64,000 bases of DNA, from assembly GCF_011634775.1 (NCBI RefSeq), contig NZ_JAALXT010000005.1, forward strand, positions 496,001-560,000. The letters run 5' to 3'. The position numbers were made by a program, and so were the translations under genes. The notes under the pieces are model-generated. The model did not search any database and had not been told where the DNA came from. It saw nothing but the letters and a program-made list of their open reading frames with translations. The stretch comes from Thalassoroseus pseudoceratinae. Lineage in GTDB: Bacteria; Planctomycetota; Planctomycetia; Planctomycetales; Planctomycetaceae. Below are positions 9,113 through 18,437 of the stretch, piece by piece (position 1 is the stretch's first letter; each line of letters starts with the position of its first letter).

Positions 9113-10189
9113 TTAGGGAATTCCCCGAACGATTCGCGGGCCAATCCACCGGGTTAGCCAGATGGGGAGTTTTTGCCACACCCGAATCGCGAGGCTGAAT
9201 TTCCCGTTGTCCGGCCGCATCTCGTTGGCGTTACCTTTGCGAATTAAGGATTGCCAAATGGCGGGTGCTGCTTGGGCTCCCCATTGTTTTTTGAAGCGAT
9301 AGGTTCCACTTCCTTCGGTACTTCGACCGAAATCGAACGTGTGCTGGCTGCGTTCGACACTGCGACACAGCAAATGCCAATACATTCGCATGTTGACGCC
9401 GGTGGGATTGAAATCGCGGATGGTGCTCGCACTCGGCACTTGCGTCACGCCTGGGCCGTGAACCAACAACGCTGCTGATGCCAACTGGCCTTCGTAGTAC
9501 ACGGCACAGATTTCGGCATCGTTCGGGAACGCGGTGAGAATGCCCTCGAACAGTGAACGGGGAAACGGTGGTGTCCCCAGGTCTCGCATATTCCGGCAGA
9601 ACACCTGATAGAAGTCGTCGAGCAGTTCCGTTCCTCCCCACACGGCGACGAAGCGTTTGTCATTGAGCGGCTTGCGAATCTGGCTACGAACTTTGGACTT
9701 CAGATCGTTCCAGAGCTGTTCGGTCGTCTCTGGCAAGGCGAGTCGCATGTGAACTTTCGAGGTATTCTCGGCGTTCAGGCGGGGGTGTTCGTGTCGCGTT
9801 TCGTGTCGCAACTCTAGCGAGCGAACATTGAGTTCGTCCGCCAATTGCGTGGCCCGATCGATCAGAGCGTTCGCGAACTCCGCTGAGTCTGCCAGTACTC
9901 CCCCGGTGTTCAAGTACGGCAAACTCACAAGAAACCGTCCGAACAGCCACGTGTCCAACAGTGACAACGGCAGCACACCGACGATGTTCTCACCGGCATA
10001 CGCCGTCAGAAAATGTGGATGTTGTTGCATGCTACCGTGCAAGATCTCTGACCATTCGCTTCGCAGCAGGAAGCCAAGATAACCGTGCTGCGTGAGATAC
10101 TCGTCCCAACCCGTGGGGGCCGTCTGCGAAACAATGATTTTCGGCGTGATTGTGGCAATGGCTGGTGGTGCAGTTCGCAAGGAGGTCAT
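9113..10189 (-). CDS. FemAB-like / GNAT-fold protein of exopolysaccharide loci
   Basis: A 358-residue protein of the FemAB-related type found in exopolysaccharide and XrtA/PEP-CTERM-associated gene clusters. The signature near the C-terminus, FDFGRSTEGSGTYRFKKQWG, is characteristic, and the middle has WNDLKSKVRSQIRKPLNDK. FemAB proteins transfer aminoacyl groups from tRNA to peptidoglycan precursors. In exopolysaccharide clusters the acceptor is unknown, and an acyl or aminoacyl modification of the polymer is only inferred. No signal peptide is visible. It lies 49 bases downstream of the glycosyltransferase at 10239 on the same strand and is probably in the same operon. No exosortase gene is in the window. 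Confidence 0.85.
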   Translation of the reverse strand: MTSLRTAPPAIATITPKIIVSQTAPTGWDEYLTQHGYLGFLLRSEWSEILHGSMQQHPHFLTAYAGENIVGVLPLSLLDTWLFGRFLVSLPYLNTGGVLADSAEFANALIDRATQLADELNVRSLELRHETRHEHPRLNAENTSKVHMRLALPETTEQLWNDLKSKVRSQIRKPLNDKRFVAVWGGTELLDDFYQVFCRNMRDLGTPPFPRSLFEGILTAFPNDAEICAVYYEGQLASAALLVHGPGVTQVPSASTIRDFNPTGVNMRMYWHLLCRSVERSQHTFDFGRSTEGSGTYRFKKQWGAQAAPAIWQSLIRKGNANEMRPDNGKFSLAIRVWQKLPIWLTRWIGPRIVRGIP

Positions 10190-10238
10190 AGTTGGCTCGA
10201 TGGAAATGTCGGAAAGACGAGTCTCGGAGTCCGCTGTG

Positions 10239-11432
10239 TCAGAGGGTTGAACCGACAGTCAACGGTTCCGGTGTCGGTTTGGTCTCCGGGGTTGGCAAGA
10301 CATCGCGATAGACATCAACCAGAGACGCCATTCGTCGGGCGAAACCGAATCGCTCGACAACAGTTTTTCGAGCCGCGATTCCGAATTCTGTTCGACGATC
10401 GGGAAACAGTACCATCGTCCGGAGGGCATCTCGCAAGTTGTCCCACCGTCCGGGTTCGATCAGCAGACCGTTCTTTTGGTCGTCGATCGCTCGCGGTACT
10501 CCGGCAATTCGGGTCGCGACAATAGGCAATTCACAGGCCATCGCTTCCAGAACCACGTTCGGCAACCCCTCCCGCAACGAACTCAGTGCGAATATGTCCA
10601 ACGCTTGAAAAAATTGACGCGGATCAGACAAGTGCCCCATCAGATGAATCCGGTCTTCCAGACCCGCCGACTGAATCTGTGTGGCCAGTTTTGCGTGTTC
10701 ACCGCCTTCGCCCCCGATCAGCAAGCCGACATCACGACCTTCCCGGATCAACTCATTGACCGCCTTGATCAGCAAATTGAATCCTTTTTCCGGAGACAAC
10801 CGCCCGAGGGCACCGATCAAAATGCGATTGCTCGGAACATGGAATTTCGCTTTTGCTGCCTCACGTGAGAGCGTACGTTCGTAGTCGTCCGCTAGAATGC
10901 CGTTCTCGACGAGTTGCACACGCTCTTCGGACACACCGGCCGCCAAACAGCGATCCACCAAGTCCGGCGACACGCACAACACGCGGTCGTACCAACGCAT
11001 CGACCAACGATCGACGTGGTAATAGACTTTCGATCGGTGAGTATTCGTCACCCAGCCATGCACGGTGGTGACAAGTTTCATGGGGTGCAGCTTCGCCACC
11101 GCCAAGCCGAGCGCGTTGCTTTTGTAATCGTGACCATGCCAGATCGTGACGCCACGTTGCCGACAAATCCGCACCAAACGGTAAAGCACCCGAGGATCGA
11201 ACGGGCCACCATCGGGAACGGAAAGAATCTCCGCGTCAGCCAACTCCGCCCGCTCGACGAGCGAAGCCCAACCGGGATCGTTCGATGGATGCATGAAAGC
11301 ACATGCGCTGTCGTAACCCGCATCCGCCAGAAACCGGGGTGAATTGAGAATTGTCTTCTCCGGTCCGCCGCCAACTCCTGTGACAACGCGAGTGTGCAGC
11401 ACGAACGGACGGCGTGGAGTTTCATTCGGCAT
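10239..11432 (-). CDS. Glycosyltransferase, GT4 family
   Basis: A 397-residue GT-B fold protein of the GT4 type. The N-terminal domain begins FVLHTRVVTGVGGGPEKTIL, with WHGHDYKSNALGLAVAKLHP further on. The C-terminal nucleotide-sugar-binding domain has GALGRLSPEKGFNLLIKAV and the E-x7-E region FALSSLREGLPNVVLEAMAC. It should move a sugar from a nucleotide donor to a growing glycan on the cytoplasmic side of the membrane. Donor and acceptor cannot be read from sequence. The start overlaps the end of the glycosyltransferase at 11422 by 11 bases, showing tight coupling in the polysaccharide operon. Confidence 0.9.
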   Translation of the reverse strand: MPNETPRRPFVLHTRVVTGVGGGPEKTILNSPRFLADAGYDSACAFMHPSNDPGWASLVERAELADAEILSVPDGGPFDPRVLYRLVRICRQRGVTIWHGHDYKSNALGLAVAKLHPMKLVTTVHGWVTNTHRSKVYYHVDRWSMRWYDRVLCVSPDLVDRCLAAGVSEERVQLVENGILADDYERTLSREAAKAKFHVPSNRILIGALGRLSPEKGFNLLIKAVNELIREGRDVGLLIGGEGGEHAKLATQIQSAGLEDRIHLMGHLSDPRQFFQALDIFALSSLREGLPNVVLEAMACELPIVATRIAGVPRAIDDQKNGLLIEPGRWDNLRDALRTMVLFPDRRTEFGIAARKTVVERFGFARRMASLVDVYRDVLPTPETKPTPEPLTVGSTL

Positions 11433-12618
11433 GGCTTACAGTCTCGGTAGGAGTAACAGAAATCTCAGCGTGCGGCTTCCAGACGGATTCCAACACACGG
11501 GCTTTTGCGGCCCAACTTTCGCTGGTCAGTCGTTGACGGGCGGTTTGCTGACCGACCGGGACATCGGTGTAGATGCGTTCGATCACACGATCCGCAAACG
11601 TCTGGGGTGTCGTCACGGCGTCCAAGCAGTCGTCCCACTCCCGAACAGCCGGTAACTGCCGTGTGACCACAGCTCGCCCGGTCGCTAAATACTCTTTGAG
11701 TTTCAGCGGTTGCATGGCCCGCGTGACCGGTTCATCGACGTATGGCATGATCAGAACCGATGCCTTGGCTGCCCAACTTGGCAACTCCGCAAACGGCACC
11801 GGAGGATGCAGCTCGACCCGCGACAACCGCGAGAGTTTCGGATCGGGATCTTGTTGCGGACCGAGCAGCACAATCGTCCCGCGATCGAGTCCATTCGACA
11901 AAGCTTCGAGGAATTCGACATCCATGCGGCGATCAATCACTCCCCAGAACAAGATGATCGGTTCTTCCCGATCCGCCTGCGTCGGTTTTGGACTGACTGC
12001 ATTTCGCCAGTGCTCCAAATCCACGCCGTGCGTGAGCATCATCGGCGACCGACCGTGACTCACCGCGTGATCCTGCAACGTCTCGCTCACCACGATCACA
12101 TCATCCGCCGCTTGCAGCATGTCCCGATCCATGTTGGCGAGCGTATCGCCATCCAAACCGGGCCAAACGCTGAAGTCATCGACGCAGTAGTAGACCCACT
12201 TCGCCACTGGCAACTGACCAGGAAGGTCCGCCGTGATAGGAAGTGTCGTCAACGCAATGACAGGTTGCGGCAGCGATTCCACGATCGGTTTCAGTTGGCG
12301 AGTCAACAAGGCCCGATTCCAACGCCGGTCCCGTGTTCGCGTGAACCATGGCCACATGCGAGGGTTGAGAACCGTCAGATTCTGCGGTGTCGATTCGGTA
12401 TCGGTTGGTTCGACGTGTCGCCAATCACGGAGCTTCTCCCAAACGCGTTTGGCCGTCATCCAATTCAGTTTCGGCGTGCGGGTGCCGATCGTGTTGACCC
12501 ACACCGTGGATGTCTCGGGAAGCAACCGTCGCACGAGGTGTTGGCAACTCGAAGGGTGCCGTCCCCAATCGTCGGAGAACACAAGGAGCGAAGGACCGGC
12601 GGCGGTTTCGTTAGACAT
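11422..12618 (-). CDS. Glycosyltransferase (GT-B type) of the polysaccharide locus
   Basis: A 398-residue protein with glycosyltransferase features but more divergent than its neighbours. It opens LLVFSDDWGRHPSSCQHLVRRL. It has KWVYYCVDDFSVWPGLDG, close to the YxxxDD block of TuaH/WcaI-like glycosyltransferases, then DDVIVVSETLQDHAV, LFWGVIDRRMDVEFLEAL and the C-terminal VLIMPYVDEPVTRAMQPLKLKEYLA block, whose PLKLxEYLA is typical for this group. Role, donor and acceptor are inferred only as glycan assembly. It overlaps both neighbouring glycosyltransferase genes (8 and 11 bases), so the three are made together. Confidence 0.83.
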   Translation of the reverse strand: MSNETAAGPSLLVFSDDWGRHPSSCQHLVRRLLPETSTVWVNTIGTRTPKLNWMTAKRVWEKLRDWRHVEPTDTESTPQNLTVLNPRMWPWFTRTRDRRWNRALLTRQLKPIVESLPQPVIALTTLPITADLPGQLPVAKWVYYCVDDFSVWPGLDGDTLANMDRDMLQAADDVIVVSETLQDHAVSHGRSPMMLTHGVDLEHWRNAVSPKPTQADREEPIILFWGVIDRRMDVEFLEALSNGLDRGTIVLLGPQQDPDPKLSRLSRVELHPPVPFAELPSWAAKASVLIMPYVDEPVTRAMQPLKLKEYLATGRAVVTRQLPAVREWDDCLDAVTTPQTFADRVIERIYTDVPVGQQTARQRLTSESWAAKARVLESVWKPHAEISVTPTETVSHAE

Positions 12619-13747
12619 CGGTCATCTCCTCGTATTGGCTGCGGTAGGCGTTGAGCATCCCTTCGAGTGAGAAGGTTTCATATGCCTTCGCTCGGGCATT
12701 TTCGATGAGCGTGTCTCGCAGCGAAGCGTCCGATGAAACCGTGAGAATCTGTTCGGCGATTGCTTCGGGAGATTTCGGTGGTGCGAGCAATCCTGTGACT
12801 CCATGCGTGACCATTTCACCGACTCCACCGACATCGGTCGACACGACGGGAATGCGGGCAGCCATCGCTTCGATAATGGTCAGCGGAATCCCCTCGCTGA
12901 TGCTCGAAAGCAAAAACACATCCGCCGCCGAGAGCAGCCGAGCCACGTCGGTCCGTGTACCCAGGGCCCGCACATTCGACGCCAGCGAATGCTCCTTGAT
13001 GAACGAGCCGATCCGCGGGCGTTCTTCACCATCACCAACCAAAACCAATTTGATGTCCGGCCGCAACTTCGACAGCGACCGCACCGCCTCAAGAGCCGTG
13101 AGATGATCTTTGAGCGGATGCAGTCGAGCGACCATCATCACGACCAAGTCGGAGTCGGCCAGACTCAGTTCCTCGCGGACTTCACTTCGCAGATTGGCAT
13201 CGGTCGTGCCGAACGCGGACAGATCGACACCGTTGTAAATCACCTCGACACGTTCGCTCGGCAGACCTTCTTTTTCGATCAAAGCGTCGCGTACGGACGC
13301 CCCAACGCCGACCAACCGATCGTCGCGTTTGAGCAAGAGTCGATTGCAAATCACCCGTTTGGTTTTGCGGACATCGGGATGATGCCGTCCGTGTTCGGTA
13401 AACAGAATCGGCAACCCTCGGCGTCCCCGACGAGCGAGCATCGTTTGGAAGAACGGAGTGTATTGATGAGCGTGCACGAGTTGCACATTCTCTCGTTCAC
13501 AATACTCCCACAGACGTTTGGCACATTGCCGATCGACACCGGGCTGCCGGCCCAACACCTCGACCGAAAAACCTTCCGATTGCAACGTTTCACCAACCGG
13601 GCCGAGTTCGTCCAAGCACGCGAAAACGAAGCGAAACTGATCCGACAACCGACGCGACAACGTGGCGGCCAGCAACTCCGCACCACCAACATTCAAACTG
13701 TGTACGACTTGGCAAACCGTCGGTCGCGAGTGAGTGGGGGCAATCAT
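12611..13747 (-). CDS. Glycosyltransferase, GT4 family
   Basis: A 378-residue GT4 protein. It opens TVCQVVHSLNVGGAELLAAT, the classic N-terminal GT4 block with GGAE. VARLHPLKDHLTALEAV, KLVLVGDGEERPRI and FLLSSISEGIPLTIIEAMAA form the donor-binding domain, followed by VVSTDVGGVGEMVTHGVTGLL. Start ATG 13747 is preferred over an in-frame TTG at 13768 because it is a standard codon with GGAATT upstream. Its end overlaps the next glycosyltransferase by 8 bases. It is most similar in pattern to enzymes that extend lipid-linked exopolysaccharides; the specific sugar is unknown. Confidence 0.9.
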   Translation of the reverse strand: MIAPTHSRPTVCQVVHSLNVGGAELLAATLSRRLSDQFRFVFACLDELGPVGETLQSEGFSVEVLGRQPGVDRQCAKRLWEYCERENVQLVHAHQYTPFFQTMLARRGRRGLPILFTEHGRHHPDVRKTKRVICNRLLLKRDDRLVGVGASVRDALIEKEGLPSERVEVIYNGVDLSAFGTTDANLRSEVREELSLADSDLVVMMVARLHPLKDHLTALEAVRSLSKLRPDIKLVLVGDGEERPRIGSFIKEHSLASNVRALGTRTDVARLLSAADVFLLSSISEGIPLTIIEAMAARIPVVSTDVGGVGEMVTHGVTGLLAPPKSPEAIAEQILTVSSDASLRDTLIENARAKAYETFSLEGMLNAYRSQYEEMTDV

Positions 13748-13814
13748 TCGATCAATTCCGGAAAACAAGCGAACTAAGAACTAATAAGAAATCTAGAGGA
13801 CACGAATTTCGTCA

Positions 13815-16370
13815 CTAAGCTTTCGACCGCCAGCGTCGCGGGTTCATCATCCGCAACGCGATCGACGCCCATTGGGTCGGTCGTTTGAGCATCGCTTTGA
13901 CACGTGTTTTCTGAGGGACGAACGGAACACGTGGCGGATATGATTTCGTTGGCAACGGACGACTGATTCCGAGTGTTTCGACACCGTCACGGAAAGACGC
14001 ATCCCGGGCACCTTCGGTCATCAAGACCGACACGCATCGAGCGACCGTGCGATTCTCGAACCGATTCAAATCGCTCCATGCCCGATCCGCCCATGCATTT
14101 CCTTGCTCACAAAGCTTGCGACGAAGTTCCGCGTCGTCGGTGTACCGAGCCGCCCAACGCAACACGTTCGCTTTTCGCATCTCCTGAGCCGCCCAGGTTT
14201 CATTGGGGTAATCCAATTCGTCCGCCCGATCGAGCCAAGGACTTTCGTGCTGCAACATCCAACGGACATAGTGCAACAGCGAAGCTCGTGCGTAATCGAA
14301 GGCATCGTCGAACTGTTCGGATTCGGTTTTCAGATCGAGATATTTCGCGAGAGACGTCAGAAACACAACGTAAGACCAACGCAATTCCGCATTGAGTAAA
14401 TCGAGTGCGGTCACATCGTCATCGGGATGTACGCAACGGGCGATCAGCGTTTCCGCGAACGTGAGGAAGCGATCTTCCCCGGTGAGTTCCCAGGCATCGA
14501 GACACGCATTGAGTGAATTGCCCGCCCCGCGACCCGGAACTTGGTTGTCCAGACCACACGTCGCCGACGCGAGGCCGGTCGGACCGTCATCGACCACACC
14601 CAAAATTGTGCGGCGACCATCGTCCATGCGGATCACCCAATCCGCCAACCCGATGACCGCTTCTTTCGCCGCCATCGACCCGGTGAGATAGTGATACGTC
14701 AACAGGCCAGTGGTGTAGTTGTGTTCGTTACTGGGACCGCCGCCGTAATCCTTTCCATCCGGCCGATTGGCCCGCGAATACGTGCGATGCGTCGAGGTCC
14801 GGGCGTGCTGAAAGTGATCGGTATGCCAGAACATTCCGCCCGAGTAGGCGGCCTTGTCGGCCTCGGTGTGATAAATGTCGATATCCATCACATGCCGAGC
14901 CAGCGGATCGAACAACTCCCACCAGGTCGGATCTCCTGTCCGAGTGAGTTGCAGGATGCCGCCGAAAACCAGATCGAACTGATTGTTGTAATGGGAAACG
15001 ATCGGGGCCTCACCCGCGAACTCGGCTTGTTCGTGGTCGGCTCGAATGTCGCCAAAGTTCCGCCAACCGTACTCGTCGGTGATCTCCCGCCGTCGCGAAA
15101 TACTGTGCATTCCGCTGAGAGATTCCTTCAAATACGGATCGACTCGCCCGACGGAGTCGCTACAAGTCACCGGTCGAAAGACCCCGCAGGTGTCAATCCA
15201 TCCTGATGAGAGTATCGCGCGAACGGGCCGGTGAATCCATTCGAGGGATTGCGTTTCGTCGGTCGCGGACGTGTGCAACCAAATCGTGTGAGTTTTTCGT
15301 TCGCCACCCTGGAGTTCGTGTCCGCCCGGCCAATCCTGTGGGAACAGTTCCACGATCACGGTGTCATCGCAGACCCGCAATGCCTTCGGAAACTGCTGCC
15401 AGAATTCCGGCACGCCGCACTGCAACATTTGATTCGCGTTTTGAATCTTGATGATCGGTTCCGCATGGAGTCCTTCGATCGCCGTCGGTTCACTCACCCG
15501 ATATCCGCGGTACCGACTGGGCACGCGACCGGTACGATCAACGTGCGTTTCATTCCGCCAGTTTTCTCCACCGCTCGATTCTTGATGCAGGTGAAATTCG
15601 ACTTGGTCGCTGTCCTTCCAGAACGTGCCCGGCTCCAATTGCCATGACAATTCACTCGACGAATCCGCCAGAATCGCGGGAACTTCAACCGCGAAATCCT
15701 GAAAGAAGACCGAACCGGGATCGCCCAAGTCCCACAGTCCGCCTTGGTGTTGGGCAGCCTGAGGATTGTGCAACGTGACATCGCATCGCACGAGACCGGT
15801 CGCGGGAAAGACATCGATCCGCATGGCAACCCGCAACGGGTTCTCCTGCAATGCACCGATCGCATGAGCCGACCACCGAACCGGACCAGTGGCATCCCAG
15901 CTCACGGACTCCCACGTTGTTGCCACCGATCGTCCCTCGTGATCGTGCAGCTGCAACGCAATTGGCAGCAACGGCCGATCGTCGATTTGAAGTTGCAGGC
16001 CACTTGCCATCGGCGTCATTTCGACTTTGGACTTGGCATCGAAGGTGTCCACCGACTCGGTGGTGATCGACCATTCGGAACGTCCCGGTTCGATGTGGTC
16101 CGCCACGAAATCCACAAGGACCCACTTCGCGGAACCGTCCGGCCATCGCGCGAGAATTTCCGTCTGGGCCGAAAGTGCTTGTCCGGACGAACCGGTGACG
16201 CTCCAACCGTTGCATGTCGTGACTAACCCTCTCGGCAGACACACGCCGTGCGAGATGGGCACGTCTTGTCGTTTGCAACGGACGGGATTGGCAAGCGTGA
16301 AGGGGATTGTCGTGACGTTAGAGCCTGCGACGAGCTCTGCCGGTTTCCCATTGACGAGGGGCGAATTCAT
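13815..16370 (-). CDS. PcRGLX-like (exo-rhamnogalacturonan lyase family) protein
   Basis: An 851-residue protein matching by pattern the three-part PcRGLX / PL26-like architecture. An N-terminal RIFT-barrel-like domain (VPISHGVCLPRGLVT and RWPDGSAKWVLVDF, near residues 40-110) is followed by a beta-rich domain and a long (alpha/alpha)-barrel region. That last part holds HTDHFQHARTSTHRTYSRAN, GGPSNEHNYTTGLLTYHYLTG and LNACLDAWELTGEDRFL. The family cleaves rhamnogalacturonan or related acidic glycans by beta-elimination. No signal peptide is visible. Its ATG overlaps the stop of the upstream asnB by four bases (ATGA), and it lies among glycosyltransferases, so it likely trims or modifies the polymer being built. 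Exact substrate is not inferable. Confidence 0.72.
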   Translation of the reverse strand: MNSPLVNGKPAELVAGSNVTTIPFTLANPVRCKRQDVPISHGVCLPRGLVTTCNGWSVTGSSGQALSAQTEILARWPDGSAKWVLVDFVADHIEPGRSEWSITTESVDTFDAKSKVEMTPMASGLQLQIDDRPLLPIALQLHDHEGRSVATTWESVSWDATGPVRWSAHAIGALQENPLRVAMRIDVFPATGLVRCDVTLHNPQAAQHQGGLWDLGDPGSVFFQDFAVEVPAILADSSSELSWQLEPGTFWKDSDQVEFHLHQESSGGENWRNETHVDRTGRVPSRYRGYRVSEPTAIEGLHAEPIIKIQNANQMLQCGVPEFWQQFPKALRVCDDTVIVELFPQDWPGGHELQGGERKTHTIWLHTSATDETQSLEWIHRPVRAILSSGWIDTCGVFRPVTCSDSVGRVDPYLKESLSGMHSISRRREITDEYGWRNFGDIRADHEQAEFAGEAPIVSHYNNQFDLVFGGILQLTRTGDPTWWELFDPLARHVMDIDIYHTEADKAAYSGGMFWHTDHFQHARTSTHRTYSRANRPDGKDYGGGPSNEHNYTTGLLTYHYLTGSMAAKEAVIGLADWVIRMDDGRRTILGVVDDGPTGLASATCGLDNQVPGRGAGNSLNACLDAWELTGEDRFLTFAETLIARCVHPDDDVTALDLLNAELRWSYVVFLTSLAKYLDLKTESEQFDDAFDYARASLLHYVRWMLQHESPWLDRADELDYPNETWAAQEMRKANVLRWAARYTDDAELRRKLCEQGNAWADRAWSDLNRFENRTVARCVSVLMTEGARDASFRDGVETLGISRPLPTKSYPPRVPFVPQKTRVKAMLKRPTQWASIALRMMNPRRWRSKA

Positions 16371-18280
16371 TTCAGCACCGCCTTTGCGGAAGAATCATGA
16401 GAAGCAGGGGAAGATCCGTAAGTTTCCAACCAACGCCCGAGAACGAGCAGCGTCCACAACATCGTTCCGTGTCGGCCAATTCCCGACTGATGTTGTCGTT
16501 CGAGTCGGCGGACGGTGTCGGCTTGCACAAACTCGTGAAGTCGGCAACCGTCGGCGAGCACATAGGCTTCGCATTGATCCCGGAGCGGGCCGCGTAACCA
16601 GGTATCGACGGGAATCTCAAATCCCTGTTTCCGTCGATGGGCTAATTTCGGCGGGAGACGATCTTGATACAGTTCCTTGAGCAACCATTTCGTTTCGCCA
16701 TCGCGGATTTTGAACTGCGAGGGAATCGTGGCGGTCAATTCAAGTAACTCATGGTCCACAAGCGGCGGACGAACTTCCAAACCGAACGCCATGCTGGCCC
16801 GATCGACTTTGGTGAGAAAATCGTCCGGCAACAGCACGTTCGTATCGACTGCGAGCATTCCCGCCAACGTGTCACCGTTGCCGTCGGGGTACGTCGCGGC
16901 AATGTCGAATCGCGGCTCGGCATCGGTGAACGCATCCGGGCGAAGCAGCCGATTCAGCCATGCTTCGTCGCGAATGGCGAGGGTATTGCGATAGGCGTCG
17001 GCAGCCGATCGGGAAAGGTTTGTGAGTGCCGACCGCAATCGCAACGGTCGCGGCAACCAATCTGCTTGAGGCCAACGGGACGCCATGCGAGACAACACTT
17101 GCGAGCGAAACCAGCTCGGCAACCGTCGTCGCCAGCGGTCTTCTTTGAGATCATGCCCGTACCGACTGTATCCGCCGAATGCTTCGTCGCCACCGTCTCC
17201 CGAAAGCACCACCTTCACCGCCTTCGCCGCGACTTCCGCCACGCACATCGTCGGCACAGCAGAGGCGTCCGCGAATGGTTCGTCGTAATGATGAATCAAC
17301 CGATCCAACCCGGCGACGGCTTCGGCTCGCACGATTTGTTCGGTGTGTCGCGTTCCGAATTGCTCGGCCACTTGCTTGGCGTACGGAAGTTCGTTGAAGG
17401 CATGTTCTTCGAAGCCGATCGAAAACGTTTGCAACTCCGTTCCCGCGGCAAGGTGCGAGACAACCACACTCGAATCCAAACCGCCACTCAGAAACGCCCC
17501 GACCGGAACATCCGCGATGCGATGCGCCTGAATAGTTTCGGTCAACTTCGCATCGACTCGCTCCTTCCATTCCGCGAGCGATGTGTCTTCATCTTCCTGA
17601 AATTGCAACCGCCAATACCGTTGCGGTGAGACACGCCAATTCGCGGCGTCGATTCGCATCCAGCACGCCGATGGCAACTTGCGAATCTTCTGGAACACGC
17701 ACCGATCACCGGGAATGATTCCAAATGTGAGGTAGTCGCGAATTGCCGACGAAGACAGCGACCGATCAATCCCCTCATGAGCGAGAATCGCTTTCAGTTC
17801 AGAACCAAAGACGAGTTTTTCTTCATCCTGGTAAACGAACAACGGCTTCTGCCCGACCCGATCACGAGCCAGGAACAACTGGTGTTCCCGCGAATCCCAA
17901 ATGGCGAACGCGTACATGCCCCGCAGATGGTCGCACATCGCGGGACCGTGTTCCTCGTAGAGATGGACCAGCACTTCCGTATCGGACTGCGTTCGGAACC
18001 GGTGCCCTTGCGTTTCGAGCCGTCGCCGCAGCTCGGCGTGATTGTAGATTTCCCCATTGAAGACAACTTGTACACGATCGTCTTCGTTACCCATCGGTTG
18101 ACGACCGCCTTCGAGGTCGATGATCGAAAGTCGCTGGTGCACCAACCCGAGCGGCCCATCACGGAAGGTTCCCGCTCCGTCCGGTCCTCGATGTGCGATC
18201 GCTTGGCCTAAGTTCTCGACGGTCGATTCTTCGACGAATCTGCTCGGGTCTCGATACAAAACCCCCGCAATGCCGCACAT
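16367..18280 (-). CDS. asnB: Asparagine synthase (glutamine-hydrolysing)-type amidotransferase
   Basis: A 637-residue two-domain enzyme. The N-terminal glutaminase domain begins MCGIAGVLY with the catalytic Cys2, then HRGPDGAG, HQRLSIIDLEGGRQPM and VFNGEIYN. The C-terminal synthetase domain has the PP-loop ATP motif GAFLSGGLDSSVVVS and VLSGDGGDEAFGGYSRY. The reaction uses glutamine and ATP to amidate a carboxylate. In exopolysaccharide loci such enzymes are thought to amidate sugar acids or peptide parts rather than free aspartate, and the context here supports that. The length suits the extended 'eps amidotransferase' group. It overlaps the PcRGLX-like gene by four bases. All key catalytic residues I can check are present. 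Confidence 0.88.
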   Translation of the reverse strand: MCGIAGVLYRDPSRFVEESTVENLGQAIAHRGPDGAGTFRDGPLGLVHQRLSIIDLEGGRQPMGNEDDRVQVVFNGEIYNHAELRRRLETQGHRFRTQSDTEVLVHLYEEHGPAMCDHLRGMYAFAIWDSREHQLFLARDRVGQKPLFVYQDEEKLVFGSELKAILAHEGIDRSLSSSAIRDYLTFGIIPGDRCVFQKIRKLPSACWMRIDAANWRVSPQRYWRLQFQEDEDTSLAEWKERVDAKLTETIQAHRIADVPVGAFLSGGLDSSVVVSHLAAGTELQTFSIGFEEHAFNELPYAKQVAEQFGTRHTEQIVRAEAVAGLDRLIHHYDEPFADASAVPTMCVAEVAAKAVKVVLSGDGGDEAFGGYSRYGHDLKEDRWRRRLPSWFRSQVLSRMASRWPQADWLPRPLRLRSALTNLSRSAADAYRNTLAIRDEAWLNRLLRPDAFTDAEPRFDIAATYPDGNGDTLAGMLAVDTNVLLPDDFLTKVDRASMAFGLEVRPPLVDHELLELTATIPSQFKIRDGETKWLLKELYQDRLPPKLAHRRKQGFEIPVDTWLRGPLRDQCEAYVLADGCRLHEFVQADTVRRLERQHQSGIGRHGTMLWTLLVLGRWLETYGSSPASHDSSAKAVLK

Positions 18281-18437
18281 TCCACGCCTCGAAGTTCAGT
18301 CACGATCCCACTGTCTCCGAGTGCAAACGCAATGCGTCCACTACGACTCGAAGACCAAGTGCTACGCAACTTTATCCTCAAGTGAGGAATGTGCCGGGAC
18401 GGAGGCGGTGCGAGTAGGTAGTTTCCCGCAAGTTGCC

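Noticed and set aside
11710-12654. Plus-strand open frame of 314 codons opposite the middle glycosyltransferase
   Set aside because: Antisense shadow without motif or start signal.
12803-13777. Plus-strand open frame of 324 codons opposite a glycosyltransferase
   Set aside because: Antisense shadow; the opposite strand encodes a standard GT4 enzyme.
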